From assembly GCA_038030265.1 (NCBI GenBank), contig CM075939.1, positions 8,041,253 to 8,105,252 of the forward strand: 64,000 nucleotides of DNA, written 5' to 3'. Of the stretch, positions 12,741-24,819 are shown piece by piece. Under the pieces are notes generated by a model that saw only the letters and a program-made list of their open reading frames with translations, had not been told where the DNA came from and searched no databases. Source of the DNA: Corythucha ciliata. Its lineage: Eukaryota > Arthropoda > Insecta > Hemiptera > Tingidae. Position 1 is the stretch's first letter, and the number at the start of each line of letters is the position of its first letter. The translations under genes and the position numbers were made by a program.

Positions 12741-13390
12741 AATTTTATTTGCTAGTTTGCGGCTAATATTGAAAACATCAATAATTAGCCTGGCTAAGAT
12801 TAAGAGAAAGGTTTATTTTCAGCATTAAATTTTAAAAAAAAGTGTTAATTCGTTGTCAAAGATGGAAAGATTGCCAATTTGCAGGTAAAGTATCGGAAAA
12901 CGCCAATTCATGGCTAAAATTAACAAAATTCTCTACACTCACGGGTTAGAAACTCTACTATGCTACTAAAATTAAGAAAAAGCGCTAATTCACGGCTAAA
13001 ACAGAAAAATCGCTGATCCATAGCGTATTCTGGTGAACAAAAAATGCTAATTTGTGGCAAACATTTAGAAAACTTCGATGTTTTGAGGATGATATTGAGT
13101 AAAACACTTAATAAAAACGCGTATTTTCAGCTCAAACTGAGTAAAGTTCTAATTCTCTGGTCACTGCTAAAAAAATTGAAAAAATCTCTAATTTGCAGCT
13201 AAAATTGAGGAAAACACCAACTCGAGGAAAGGTAAGAAATATCGCTAATTCACGGGATAAAAACGCTATACTTTGCTGCTGAAGTTTAGAAATAGCGCAA
13301 ATATGGCATAGGTATGGCTATTTGGGGAGGGAGGACTAGCCCCTAGGGAGGACTGGCAATTTGGCTAAAATAAGGAAAAGGCCTTAGGGG
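12741..13390. repeat. Degenerate tandem array, family A (right part)
   Basis: Same unit as at 6560-8220 (core TTCACGGCTAAAA, AAAAAGCGCTAA), directly right of the Jockey-like 5' region. It ends in GGAAAAGGCCTTAGGGGTTA, a border that recurs in inverted form near 62370-62390. Confidence 0.75.
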
Positions 13391-13784
13391 TTACCAATAG
13401 AGGTTTATACATACATATAGACAATATAGAGACTTGGGGGCCTCTTGGAGATTTCCAATCTAGGTGGGGGGGGGGGGGTCCGATATGTGTGGGTCCACCA
13501 GTGCGATTGAGTTCCGGGCTCCTCTGGGATGTTGAAATAGTGCACACAACTCGTCGATTTTAACTGTATCTAATTTTGAACTAGGGCATTTTTCAATAGA
13601 AACGGAAATCTACAGCTTTTCTTCTGAATGTGCTGTTTTCTAGTAATCGTTCTTCAGTTTTTTTCAAAGCCGTATCTGACAATGGTCAGCACAGCTATGA
13701 TGTTAGTGCCTACTACACACCGTCATGAGTTGATAAACACGACAAGCACCGTCTGAAAACACCAGACATGTGCGTACGGAGTAT

Positions 13785-13792
13785 AATCTCAT
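13785..13792. repeat. Left 8-bp target-site duplication AATCTCAT
   Basis: Identical to 16839-16846 on the other side of the element. Confidence 0.85.
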
Positions 13793-13849
13793 CAGGGGCG
13801 GATTTAATGTAAAATGTTTAGAGGGGCTTAGCCCTGAGCTCATGATCCC

Positions 13850-15870
13850 CCCACCTCTCGCAGATCAAGTCAAATGCCAAATTTTGTGGATTTTTGCTAT
13901 CAGAACGAATTTCAAAGGTTTTCCTCGCTCAAAACGCCAATGTCACAGAATTGACTCCCTAAAAAGCCAATTTGCACCGGGTTGACTCTTCATGAATGCA
14001 ATTCCGCTCATTAGACACTTTCGATGTCCAAATATCACGGATTGAACACACCGCAAAAACCAATTCAAACAAAACAGTTGGCTTGACAGAACTAATAGCG
14101 TCCTTAAAAAAGCAAAACTGAGGATTCGCGCTTATTATAAATGGCCCAACAGATTTTACAAACCCTAGAAATGGAAAAACTGACGATTCATGCTCTGAAA
14201 ATATCACTCTGGCTATTCACTCTCTATAAATGACTATGCTGACAATTTGCGACCTAGAAATGGCAAGCTGACAATTCGCACCCCATAAATGGGGTGACGG
14301 ACTATTCGCACCTTAAAAACTGGCAGAACTGATTGTTTGCGTACTCTAAATGGTTAAACTAATAATTCACGCAATTCAAATGTCAAAACTGAGTTCGTAA
14401 CATACAATTGACTAAAATGACGTATTCATGCCCTAGGAATGGCTATACTGGCAGCGTTAAAATTGCCAAACTGGCTATTCACGCCCTATAAAATTTGTAA
14501 AACTGACTCTATGCGGCCTAAGGTGAATGGTTAAACTGACAATTCGCACTTTGAAAATCCCAAAGCAGATGATTCATGTCCTGAAAATGGCCTTCACGCC
14601 TTGGAAATGTCTAAACTGACGATCCTGGCCTTAAAAGCTGGCTATTTACGCTATTTTGCAACCTGTAAATGACATAAACAGCTCGTACCAGCAATTCACG
14701 GTCTAAGAATGGCCTAACTGACCATTTGTGCTCTACAAAGGCTAAACAGAGAAAGAGACGATTCGCGCCTTCAAATTTGGGTGGCTATCTGCACCCAAAA
14801 AATGGCCGAACAGGGCTATTTGCACCCTTCAAGCGATAAGCTGACCACTTGCGATTGCGTACTGAGCATGGGCCGTCCTCACACCGACCCCCCCCCCCAC
14901 CATCGTTAGCTACATGCACCTCATGGACTGGACGAACTTTTAGATTTGATTTGAAACTGATTACCGACTCTCAGGCTATTAAGTCGGCTCTCAGGCTGAC
15001 TCACAGGTGATTGGTAAATAACGCCCTAAAAATAGCTAAATGTGCAAATTCGTGCCAGTGAAATGGCGAACTTACCATTCATAGCGCAAAAATGGACAAA
15101 CTGAGCCACGACGACTTGTCCACCAGCAGACGATTTGTGCCCTAAAAATAGCAGAACTAATAATTTGCGTCTTGGAAATGGCTTAACTGACGATTCATGC
15201 CATTAAAATGCCTAATGGGGCTTGCTGCTGGTTGAACCTAAAAAAGCAATTTCACGGATTTCACTGCGCCAAAAACAAATTTTTGCTCGTTGGAACCATT
15301 CGAAAAATTGCGAATCTGGCGATTCATGCCTTATAAATTGCTAAACTAACCATTCAAACCCTAAAATTGACTTTACGGACGTTTCGTCCCCTGGAAATGC
15401 CTAAAATGGCGACTCGCACCTGGAAAATTGCCAAAAAGGCCATCAGGCCATTGAAAATGACTGAACTGACGATTCGTGCTCTGAAATAACCAAACGCCTT
15501 AAAAATTTCAATCTTCAAAGTTTTGGTCTAAAAATGGTCAAACTGGTCATTCGCGCTCTTTGGAAAGCGTCAGGGACAACCAATTGTCAGTAGGGACAAC
15601 GACAATTGGCCCCTTGAAAGTGATAGAACAGACTGGACAAGCCCTAAAACGGGCTGCTGGTCGTATTGACAGTTCATGCCTCCCCCTCCCCCACAATGGC
15701 TATACTGATAGATTTTCGTCTTAAAAACGACCACTCGCGTTCCAATAATGGCCAAATTGACCATTCGTGTCTTAAAAATGCCTGAACTGACGATTGGTAC
15801 CCTAACTATCACCAAAACGACTAGTCAGGCAATAAAAATTGCAAACTCAGTCACTGACGTGAATTCTGGT
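13850..15870. repeat. Degenerate ~30-bp tandem array (family C)
   Basis: Unit of about 28-31 bp with core CTGACGATTCGCGCCCTAAA and then AATGGCTAAA, repeated many times with heavy divergence (clear at 14400-14620 and 15120-15200). It makes up most of the hAT-like element. No coding content. Confidence 0.8.
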
Positions 15871-15879
15871 TTCAGACGA

Positions 15880-16745
15880 CCGTATGGATTTTCTTAAGTC
15901 CTCCCTCGGCAACTGTCAGTTTCGGTCGAGCTGTCAATTTCGTCTTTAGAACTGATAATTTCTTCTTTAAAAAACTCCCAATTTCACCCCAGAAACTGAC
16001 AGTCTTGACTTGGAATCTGTCAATTTCCTCCTGCATAACAGAAGATCACAAAACTTGATTTCGAGATTCAGTAGCGGACCATTCGGGCTCACAACATGGG
16101 GTTTTTGGGCCCCTTCGCCTGAAACAGTAAAAACTCTCAAAACGATTCCGTCCCGTAAACTGTCAATTTCGGCCAGGGAACTGTCAATTTCACCCGAGAA
16201 ACTGTCGATTTTGTCATAAATAACTGTCAATGTTGTATCAAAAACTGTCAATTTCGTCCTGGAGACTGTACATTTCTAGTTGAAACTATCAGTATCGATC
16301 TAACACGGTCAATTTTGTCCTATGAAGGTCAATTTCGTCATTCAAAACTGTCAATTTCGTCGTCAAAACCATACCGATATCATTCTAAAACTGCCAATTT
16401 CGCCCCACAAACTGTCAATTTCATCCTCGAATTGGTCAATTCCAACATTCAAAACTGTGATTGTCGTATTTCAAAACTGTCAATTTCGACTTACAATACT
16501 GTAAATTTTGCCTCAGGAACGGACATTTTTGACTTGGAATCTCAATTTCCTCCAACATAACGAATATCCCAAATCTTGATTACGAGGTTTTGCATCAGAG
16601 TACTAGAAACTATCAATTTCGTCCTGGAATTTATTAATGGACATATTTATCTCGGAAACTGTAAATTTCGTCTCTAAACATGCCAATGTCGCCCTATAGA
16701 CACTGCCATTTTCGGAGTTAAAAACTGTCAATTTGACAGTGTGTG
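15880..16745. repeat. ~20-bp tandem array (family D)
   Basis: Unit of about 19-22 bp, AAACTGTCAATTTCGTCCT, repeated with moderate divergence, clearest at 16150-16510. It is shorter and better conserved than family C next to it, so it is probably a younger expansion. Short open frames here are repeat products. Confidence 0.85.
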
Positions 16746-16838
16746 GAACAGGGGCTTGAGAATAAACATCTTGGGGGGGCTAATACGTCCAACTGGGGGG
16801 GCTAAGTCCCTATAGCCCCCCCCTTAAATCCGCCAATG

Positions 16839-16846
16839 AATCTCAT
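16839..16846. repeat. Right 8-bp target-site duplication AATCTCAT
   Basis: Matches 13785-13792 exactly. Confidence 0.85.
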
Positions 16847-19360
16847 CAGGATCATTCAACGAGACTGTCTTATACCACCAGTGTCCCACAAAAGCGTACG
16901 ATTGTTGAGAAATATTCTCAATGTCGTTGTTTCGACCTCGTGAGCTCCATGAAAGAGAAGTACGAAGAAATTATTTCCGTCGTTATGCTGCATTGAGGGG
17001 GGGGGGAGGTTTTTATAAAATATTAGATTGGTGTAGTGGGCAGGGGGTTGAGTTGATTGTCTCCGCACTTCTTTATCAACTCACTCTCATACTCTCTTTT
17101 ACCCTCTCACTCTCTGCTCCTTGCCAAGTGCTCAATGGTCGAGCAAATAAGAGGCTCTACTAGCGGGGGCTCCTGCCCTCCTACCCGCCCGTTTGCTCCC
17201 TTCGGGAGTATATCGCAACACTGTAGTAGTAGAGAGTGTTTCGTCCATTTCACGGACTGGCACACTCGCTCAGCGGTTTGCACGCCTCCCTGGACACGGG
17301 ATTAATAACGAGCCTCGAGACTTTATATTATACTCGCGCTCTCTCTCAAGCTTTCCTCTCTCTTTCACTACGTTCATTTTGCCCCCCCCCCACCACCACG
17401 AGCCATAGACATGATCAACCGGGCCATCCTCGGCCCTTCTCCTCGGGGGGATTATAATGTAGCAACGCAGTTCTCTATAGTAATTAAAGTTGCAGACGCT
17501 ATATGTATATGAAACCATCCGGTTCGCCTAATTTTTTCGTTAAACGCTCAATATTAAATTTTTTCAAATCCTCCCCGTGATCGATAAAGCCAAAATACGA
17601 CATTCCTCATGATCACGATCGAAAATACTCGCGGACTATTCAGCTAAAAGACAGCTCATTTAGTACAATCTCAGCTTCTATCCCCCCCCCCCGTCCACAA
17701 ACACTGAGCGTCTGATACCTTGCGACATCACGTTGGGTAGTTTGGCCAGGATTGAACGCATATAGGACAATGTCGTTGATAGGATGCCAAAATTATGGCG
17801 GGAGAAGGAGTTATACTTGCAAATTTTTATCGCGTTCATTGTTTTCCTAATGATGCCCATCATCAGGTTAACAAATTGTTAGAATAAATCTTTCAAAAAG
17901 AGAGCGAGAGAGGGAGAAAGGAATAAGAACCATTTGTGTGGAAGAAAAAAGTCTTTAAGAGGGTGAGCCTAACGGGTAAGTATTCATACGATAAAGATTT
18001 CAAGAATTGGCAAGTCAAATTCGACTCTTGTTGGTTGGAGGTTGTTGGAGTGCAGTTCCTCGGTTTGAGTGGTGGTATGGTGGGGGGGAGGGGGCGCCTT
18101 GGAGGATTATCTTGCTCTTTCTCATAAATTCATAGCTCTTAATACGAGTTGAAGGAATGAGAAAATAGTTTACTCTTTCGTAACTACTTTTCGGCTAAAG
18201 ACGAAAAATGTTTTCTCAAAGATGAGATTGAGGGATTTAAAGTTCGGTTGGTAGTTTTGGAAGAAGAAGAGGTGGGGGGGGGGGAATAAAAATGAAAATA
18301 AAGTAAGGTGGTAAGTTGCTCAACTCTCTCTCACCAAAAACTGCGGGGAAGTAATGCTTGCGGTTGTGTCTTCCAACCTAAAGTGAGGGTTGTAAATTAA
18401 GCCCGAGAGAAGTCACGTTATCTTCGGCCGTCCAACACGTGAAAGGAAAGTTGACAAATCCGGGGGGCCTTACATTGAAGCTTAAAGTTATCTGTTCTGC
18501 GTTACTTCTTAACCACCCCACTCCTTCCCACCTTCACACACCTCCGTCTGAGTTTGTCTGTGGCACTTCTGCACACCATCTACAACCCCTCGCTTGCTGG
18601 TGTTTTGGCAAACTCCTTTACAATCTGGCTGATCCCTTGAATTCCTTTCAGCACTCATCTCAAAACTACCTTATCCTCCCTTTATTCTTTTCTTTTTTCC
18701 CCTCACTTTTGACTAGGTATACCTCTTTTTTTCTCAGTGTCATCCTCCAAAATGTATTGTCGATCCATCGGCGTAGTTTTGGAGAAAAAGACGTTTCAAA
18801 AAACGCTGGAAAAGTTGTAAAATGTGACCTCCATGGTTGGTGGGATGATGGAGGCAATATTATGAACTGAATGAAGTATAAACTTTGTCACACGAGAAAT
18901 TGAACTGTTCTATAGTTAATTCATCAAATTTAATTATGCGAGTTTTCTCCCTCGGGAACAGCCCTCTCTGTATAACATTTGAGGAAGCCGGAGAGTATTG
19001 TTTTCATTAAAACTTTTCTTTGTCTGTTCACTTGTCTTGTTTAACACCAAAAATACCGTAACGCTGCACGCGTTTTTTTTTTGTTGAACAAAAAAACCCT
19101 AAGAGGAAACCCTTTAACGTGTTATATACGACCTCCTTTTTAGTGGAAAAGGAAACAGAGTTTAAAATTAAAATGTTGGCTATCGGAGGAATTTCATTAA
19201 AATTTTACTATGTGGAAAACCAATCACAGGCTGTCCTTTTCAAATCCATTCGATTTTGTTGTCGAACCCAATGATTTTACAGCGGTGCGGCGACCGCTAA
19301 ATCGACAGTTTCTGAGGTCCAAGAAAGAGCTTTGACCGCAAGGGTGGATCTCGCTAGCCC
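16847..19360. other. No gene recognised; contains a short dispersed repeat
   Basis: Noncoding, with G/C runs and pyrimidine-rich blocks. The segment 17467-17518 (CGCAGTTCTCTATAGTAATT... to TATATGAAACCAT) resembles 12692-12740 at the 5' side of the Jockey-like element, so it may be a shared element border. Nothing else can be supported. Confidence 0.55.
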
Positions 19361-19696
19361 CAGGGGCTGATTTAGGGTAAAATGTTTGGGTGGGGGGGAG
19401 GGGCTTAGCCCTGAGCTCATGATCCCCTCCAACCCATCTCACAAATCGAATCAAATTCTAAACTTTGTGAATCATTGCTCGAAGAACGAATTTCCAAAGG
19501 TTTTCCTCACTCAAAAAAACCAATGTCACAGGATTGACGACTCCCTAAAAAGCTAATTTGCACCGGGTTAACTGTTCTTATAACGCAATTCCGCTGATTA
19601 TAGACACTTTCGACGTCCAATTTTCATGGATTGGACGCTCGCAAAACCCAATTACGTGGTTTTAGCAACTTCAATAATTTCGCGTTTGCAGGCGTC
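19361..19696. mobile_element. Truncated left end of the hAT-like element
   Basis: Begins CAGGGGCTGATTTAGGGTAA and follows 13793-14070 closely: GGGGCTTAGCCCTGAGCTCA, AGGTTTTCCTC, TTTGCACCGGGTT, GACACTTTCGA. It stops at the 3' end of the I-like retrotransposon (19697). The I-like element probably inserted here. The remainder of this copy is not visible beyond 26.2 kb. Confidence 0.8.
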
Positions 19697-22600
19697 TTTT
19701 TTTTTTCTGGCTTTACAGCTTAGTGTATTAGCCATTTGTTTGGCTTTATTTTGATTAAATCGGTAGGTTTGAGTTTTTTATGAAGTGTAAAATGGCAGAT
19801 ATCACGCCCACAGATACGTCCGGGTTCATAGTGAGTAGTTGAGGTAAGTAGAAGGGCATTACGACTTTTTCTTGAACTAAGGAGTTGATGAGTTCATTCC
19901 TCTGACTACAGTATCTCGTGCATTCCAGGATTAGATGAGCTTCGTCTATTTTAGGGACGTCACACTGGCATGGAAGCTTTCCATCACTTTCTCGCAGGTG
20001 AATATACGCTAACCTTGAGTGTCCGAATCTTATTCTTGAAATTGTGACTAACTCTTCTCGGTTGAATGGTGTGTTTTTGAACCAATAGCCTTTCTTAGTT
20101 CAGGTTGCACTCTGGAATATTTCCGTCCCCTTGTCGTTTGAGTGGTCTTCCAGTTAAATTCCCATTTTTTGTACATTTCTGTAGTATGATTGACTTTTAA
20201 ATCTCTTTCTGTCACACCGCTTATAAGTCTGCCTTCTGAAAGGGCCCGTTTGGCCAGTTCAACGGCTCTTTCATTGCCAGCAATGCCCACATGTCCTTTT
20301 ATCCACATTACGAAGATTTTAATACCATATTCTCTTAGTTTGTCTAATTCCTTCAGTATTTGGAATTCCATCCAGTTTATTCTCATTCCGCCATTTCTGC
20401 TGTGTGAATCGAACAACGGTCATCCAATCTAAACATCTCACTTGTATTCTTCGAACAATCATAAATTGCACATCCGACTCCTTGATCGGACTTGGATCCG
20501 TCTGCATATAATTTCACATTTACTTGGGTAAATATTGCTCAATAGCCGCTCGATTAATATTTTATTCGTATTATTTGGAAGAAGTTTGTCGTGGGAGAAG
20601 AAGTCTGTATTTATTTGTGCGTTTGCTTTGAGGGTCGTTCCGTATGGGAAAGCGTAATAAGGGTCCTTAGGTGGAAGATGTGGTATCCGATCTATGGTTT
20701 GTTTAAGGTTTCGGTAGCAAGTTACCAAAAGTGGTTTTCTCTTGGATGAGCATGTCTTGTTATCCAAAATTTTGATTTTAAGAATCGGCAAGCTAGCATT
20801 TCTCTTCGCAATGCAAGGGGAGCTTCAATTGCTTCTACTAGTAGTGCATTTGTTGGCGTTGACCTTACAGCTCCCAGACATGCTCTAATGGCTTTGAACT
20901 GGATTCTGTCAATTTTGTCAGTGTGTATTTTTGCAGCATCCCCGTATATGAAGCATCCATAATCAAGTTTGCTTCTAATGAGATTTCTGTAAACACTTAG
21001 GGCAGTATCGGGGCTAGCTCCGTACGATCTGTAGGTAATGTAGCGCAGTACGTTCAGAGCTCTCTCGTTCACCGCAACTAGCGTCTCAATATGCTTCTTC
21101 CACGTCAATTTATTATCTATCTCAAGTCCGAGGAATTTGGCACTCTTTTCTACCTTAATATTTAGTTGTCCCACTGTGATTTGGTTGTTTAGCTCATATT
21201 TGCGCTTTCTAGTGAAGGCTACTATTTTTGTTTTGCCCTCAGCGATTTCAAATCCCTTAAAGTCACACCAACTACAGAATTTTTGTAAAGAAGTTGTCAT
21301 ATTTTTGACCGCATCTTCGATGTTGTTGGCAGTAGTATAAATGACTATGTCGTCCGCAAATTGAACGTATTTTGTGTGTGTGTCAAAATTTTTAGAAAGA
21401 TTTGCTGTGTAAATGTTGAATAAATCCGGGCTAACTATTCCACCTTGCGGTAACCCTGATCCTGCTATCCTTGGACCGTACCTTTTGTTGTCGAAGTAAA
21501 TTACTATTTCTCTTTCCATTATGCTGTTTATCAAGCTATTCAGTAGTTTGTGTGGGACTTTGATTTCTTCCATTCTTTTGATAAGTTCTGGGATACGCAC
21601 TTGGTTAAAAGCGTTTGACAGATCCACAAATGTAGCTATTAAAAATTCTTTATTTAGAAACGTGACTTGAATATCGGTTATTAGCTCCGCGACACAGTCT
21701 AGCGGGCTGTGTTTTCTTCGAAAACCATGCTGTCTTCTTCCCAGAACATCGGTGGATTCCAGGAACCAATTTAGCCTTAATTTAAGAATTCTAGTAAAGG
21801 TTTTGCTCACACATGACTCGAGGGATATGGGTCTATATGACTCGCATGATTTTGGGTCTTTGCCCGGTTTGAGTACAGGGACAACCCTATTGGTTTTCCA
21901 TGCTTTGATTTTTTTGTTTGAGTCAAATATGACATTAAAAATATTCAGAAGGATTTCCTTTCCTTTCGATCCTAGATTTGCAAGCATGACGTAAGGTATA
22001 GCGTCAATGCCTGGAGCTTTACTACCGTTTTTCTTTAACGCTATATCTAGTTCAAAAGCTTGTATTTTGTCATTCAGGCTGTTACATTCCGCAGATGGTT
22101 GCACTTCATATGTTTCTTGTGATACGTAATGTGGAGTAATATGATAAAAGAAAGACTCAATGCATGAAGGATCTATGTATTTTGGCTTAATAGGGCACTG
22201 AAGTGCTCTAATTCTCCTCCATACCTCAGTTATTGAAGTGTTGCCATTTATTTCATTGCAAAAGTTCTGCCAATTTTTTCTCTTCTTATCCTTGTATAAT
22301 TTTCTGCTTTTTCCATTCAAGGCTTTCATTTTTAAGAAGTTGGCTGTAGTAGGTCGTGATTTATACTCTTCAAATGCAAGCTTTTCGCTCCTTTTCATAT
22401 CATCGCATTCTTCATCCCACCATTGTTTATTAGTTCTTATTTTCTTTGACCCCTTATAGATTTTTTTTTGTGGAATGAACGCATTAGCGGCGGTGTATAT
22501 AGCCTCAATGAACTCATTGTAAGTTTCGTTGATGTCCACATCATTCAATACGATTTTTTCCATTAGTTCATTTGATATAACTTCATAACGGGACCAGTCA

Positions 22601-22857
22601 GCCTTCTCAACTTTCCAACCCAGAAATTCATCTGTTAGATTTGGCATTGTCGATGTATCTTGTGCATTTTTCCAAATTTCCATTTCTATTGCTAAATGAT
22701 CGGAACCGAAGTGTTCTTGTATGGTTTCCCAAGAAGTCTCTGTCGCCAAGTCCTGACTAACCATTGATACGTCAACAGCTGTCTTACGGTGTGATGGTTT
22801 CGGAATGATGGTGTTACTTCCGTTATTTAAAATAAATAAATTGCAATCTTCAATAAT

Positions 22858-23300
22858 GAGGAACTAACATAATTTTTGAAATTCACGCCAATGGTAGTAT
22901 TTGCTACCCAAATTGGAATTTGGGTGAAGTTATTTTCACCCAATAACTTTTATTTTATTTTAGATGATTTTTCGAAAGTCAAGAAAATTTGCCCCTGTTT
23001 GAAACGACTGCAAATTGCAAATTGATGAATTTTATGAATAAAATCATTGAATTATTAAATATTTCAGTATTATGAGTAGGTCCCATCAGAGAACATAAGC
23101 GGATAGTGCCCAGTGACGACACGAGTCACCAACCAATCACAAACGTTTAAACTCGCATAAAAAATTGGGCATTTTAATAATTGAATAACAAATAAGTTTA
23201 GCACTTTTAGTACCCAAATTTCATATTTTATGTTTAATTAAGCATAATAGGTCACCAAAAAATACTTTTGAGGAAAAATTAAACATCATGTTAGTTCCTC
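22858..23300. mobile_element. 443-bp TIR element (MITE) in the I-like endonuclease
   Basis: Perfect 13-bp terminal inverted repeats, GAGGAACTAACAT at the left and its complement at the right, are flanked by AT on both sides. Removing the insert and one AT restores the endonuclease frame without a gap (LMK then IIEDCN), which fixes the boundaries well. It has no coding capacity, so it needs a transposase from elsewhere. The superfamily cannot be named; a 2-bp AT duplication is unusual. Confidence 0.85.
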
Positions 23301-23529
23301 ATTTTCATCAGAGTGTCCCCTTTTCGATCAGTATAATGATTCCCCCACCCTGTGTGGTGTGAATTGAAGTCACCCCCCAACAGAATAGAGCTTCTGAGCG
23401 ACGTTATCAACCCCACCCAGTAATTTTCGTTTATTGGTTCAGTGGGAGCACTGTACGCTGATATTATATTCAAGGTTTTATTCAAAGTTGTATAGAACCC
23501 AAGTTCTTCCACTCATCACGATCGCTATG

Positions 23530-24415
23530 GTAACGGTGGTCATTTGTAAAATTTGAAATTTTGATCCCGTCAGAGCGCACTTACAACATTTGGTCTCAAC
23601 TTTTTCTTTAATGAAGTGTCTGCTTCACAAACTACATGTGAAGCAAGTAAAATTACAGCTGGATTTTGGACATTTTTCATTTTCACTGATAGATTTTTTA
23701 TTATTTCGATTCCTTTCGATCCATTTTCCTTATAAAATAATTTAATTTCAACTTCAAATTCCGTCGTGTTTCGTGCCCCCGTGTAAAACCCAGCTCAGCC
23801 AGAGAAACTGTAGATTGATGTCCGCCGTTTGTAAATCGAAGGTAGAGCGCAAATTTTCAAGGCAAAAATTCAAGGTGGGTTTGAAGTTATTTTGAGGACA
23901 AAATTTGGAAAATGTATACAAAGCATTTTATGTACAATTTTCTGTAGATTGGAATGAGTAATTGAAATCCGTGCAGCACAAATAAGGCGTGAAAAATTTA
24001 CTTGACGAAGGCTGTTTGGAGGGGGCGAGGTATACTATCCGCGTGAAACTCGCCCTCAACGTTCGGTCTGCAGAGGGGATGGAAGAAACACCATGATCAC
24101 CTGACTCTTGAGAATGCCCAGGATCTCGCTGCACTTGACAAAACATCGTAAAACAACAACATTTCAATGATATACAATAAACTTTTTTTAACTCAACGGA
24201 AATCTTCTTCAGTTTTAGTCTGCTTGAACCATTCATCCACTATTCATTACTATTATGTCGTGATAGACCCGATATTCGTAGTTTTCATTTGGTTTAATAA
24301 ACTATTATTTTTTTATTTGTTCATAAGCGTTTTTTGAACAGCCAAATTTTGAGACCAAATGTCATGTGGCACTCTGGCGGGAGCAATTTTCCCTCTAGCT
24401 TTAGTGACCACGCGT
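23530..24415. mobile_element. ~0.9-kb TIR element in the I-like endonuclease
   Basis: Both ends carry matching inverted segments: left ATCCCGTCAGAGCGC then ACATTTGGTCTCAA; right, reverse-complemented, CTCCCGCCAGAGTGCC then ACATTTGGTCTCAA. Outside these the ends are looser (GGTAACGGTGGTCA against GATAACGCGTGGTCA). The insert separates two halves of the endonuclease. TGAT occurs at both borders and may be the target duplication. No transposase frame is visible. Boundaries are good to perhaps 15 bp. Confidence 0.7.
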
Positions 24416-24819
24416 TATCAGAAGAGAAATGACTTGGTATCTATACGACTTTGGTTTTATTTTTGAATGCGATGCTGACTCCGCACACTTGAGTTTTTCC
24501 TGTCTCTGTGTTCATGTTATGAAGGTTGAGGTCTCTATAATTGATTCCTCGTTTAACAAGTATTGCACACCCCCCATACCCATCAAATCGAGGACTGTGT
24601 ATCATATCGTACCCTCCAATCCGGAACTCCGACTTGGGCCGAAGCCATAGCTCAGAGAGCACGGCGATGTCGACAGATTTTTCACTTAGTATGATTTCAA
24701 GGTTATTTTTATTTGTTTTGATTGATCGTATGTTCCGCTGTATGATCTTCATATTTATATTGTTCTTTACTTATTTTATTTATAATTTTTCTTCAAAGTT
24801 GTTTTTTGATTGATTGGGT

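Larger units (their letters stand above)
6496..13503. mobile_element. Candidate array-filled hAT-like element, split by a Jockey-like insertion
   Basis: The right border at 13503 reads inward (minus strand) CACTGGTGGAC, then a C13 run and a CTCCAAGAGGCC segment, and then array A. The same series (CACTGGTGGATC, GGGGCCC, CTTCAAGAGGCC, CCTCTATTGGTAACC, then array A) starts another copy at 62246, so this is a real shared element end. The left border near 6496 reads GTTGGTGAGGGGG and then TTTCCAAGGGGCCC, a weaker inverted match. Array A fills 6560-8220 and 12741-13390, with the retrotransposon between. No clear 8-bp target duplication was found, so the left end is tentative. Confidence 0.4.
13793..16838. 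mobile_element. hAT-like non-autonomous transposon filled with tandem repeats
   Basis: The left end reads CAGGGGCGGATTTAA and the right end, reverse-complemented, CATTGGCGGATTTAA (13 of 15 matching). Both sides are flanked by the identical octamer AATCTCAT. An 8-bp duplication and CA...TG-type ends fit the hAT superfamily. Just inside each end is a G/C-rich GGGCTTAGCCC-like segment. There is no transposase frame; the 3,046-bp interior is two tandem families (C, then D). It must have been moved by a transposase from elsewhere. A second, truncated copy of the left end lies at 19361. Confidence 0.85.
19755..24752 (-). pseudogene. I-like ORF2: endonuclease, reverse transcriptase, RNase H
   Basis: Endonuclease start (IIQRNIRSIKTN, LSELWL) is at 24752-24441; after an insertion it resumes (ILLGGDFNSHHTGWG) at 23518-23301; after a second insertion SDHLAIE follows near 22695. 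RT spans the 680-codon frame 22764-20722 with YRPISLESCVSK, FVDLSNAFNQV, GLPQGGIVSPDLFN and catalytic FADDIVIY. A frameshift near 20780 leads to a linker and then RNase H: YADGSK, TAEMAE and MWIKGHVGIAGNERAVELAK. The DS block of RNase H seems deleted, and the usual last Asp is Val. The C-terminal zinc motif (PCQCDV, HLILEC) ends at the stop at 19757-19755. Confidence 0.85.

Noticed and set aside
13850..16745. CRISPR-like array
   Set aside because: Repeats are contiguous, diverged and without unique constant-length spacers, in eukaryotic context with no cas genes.
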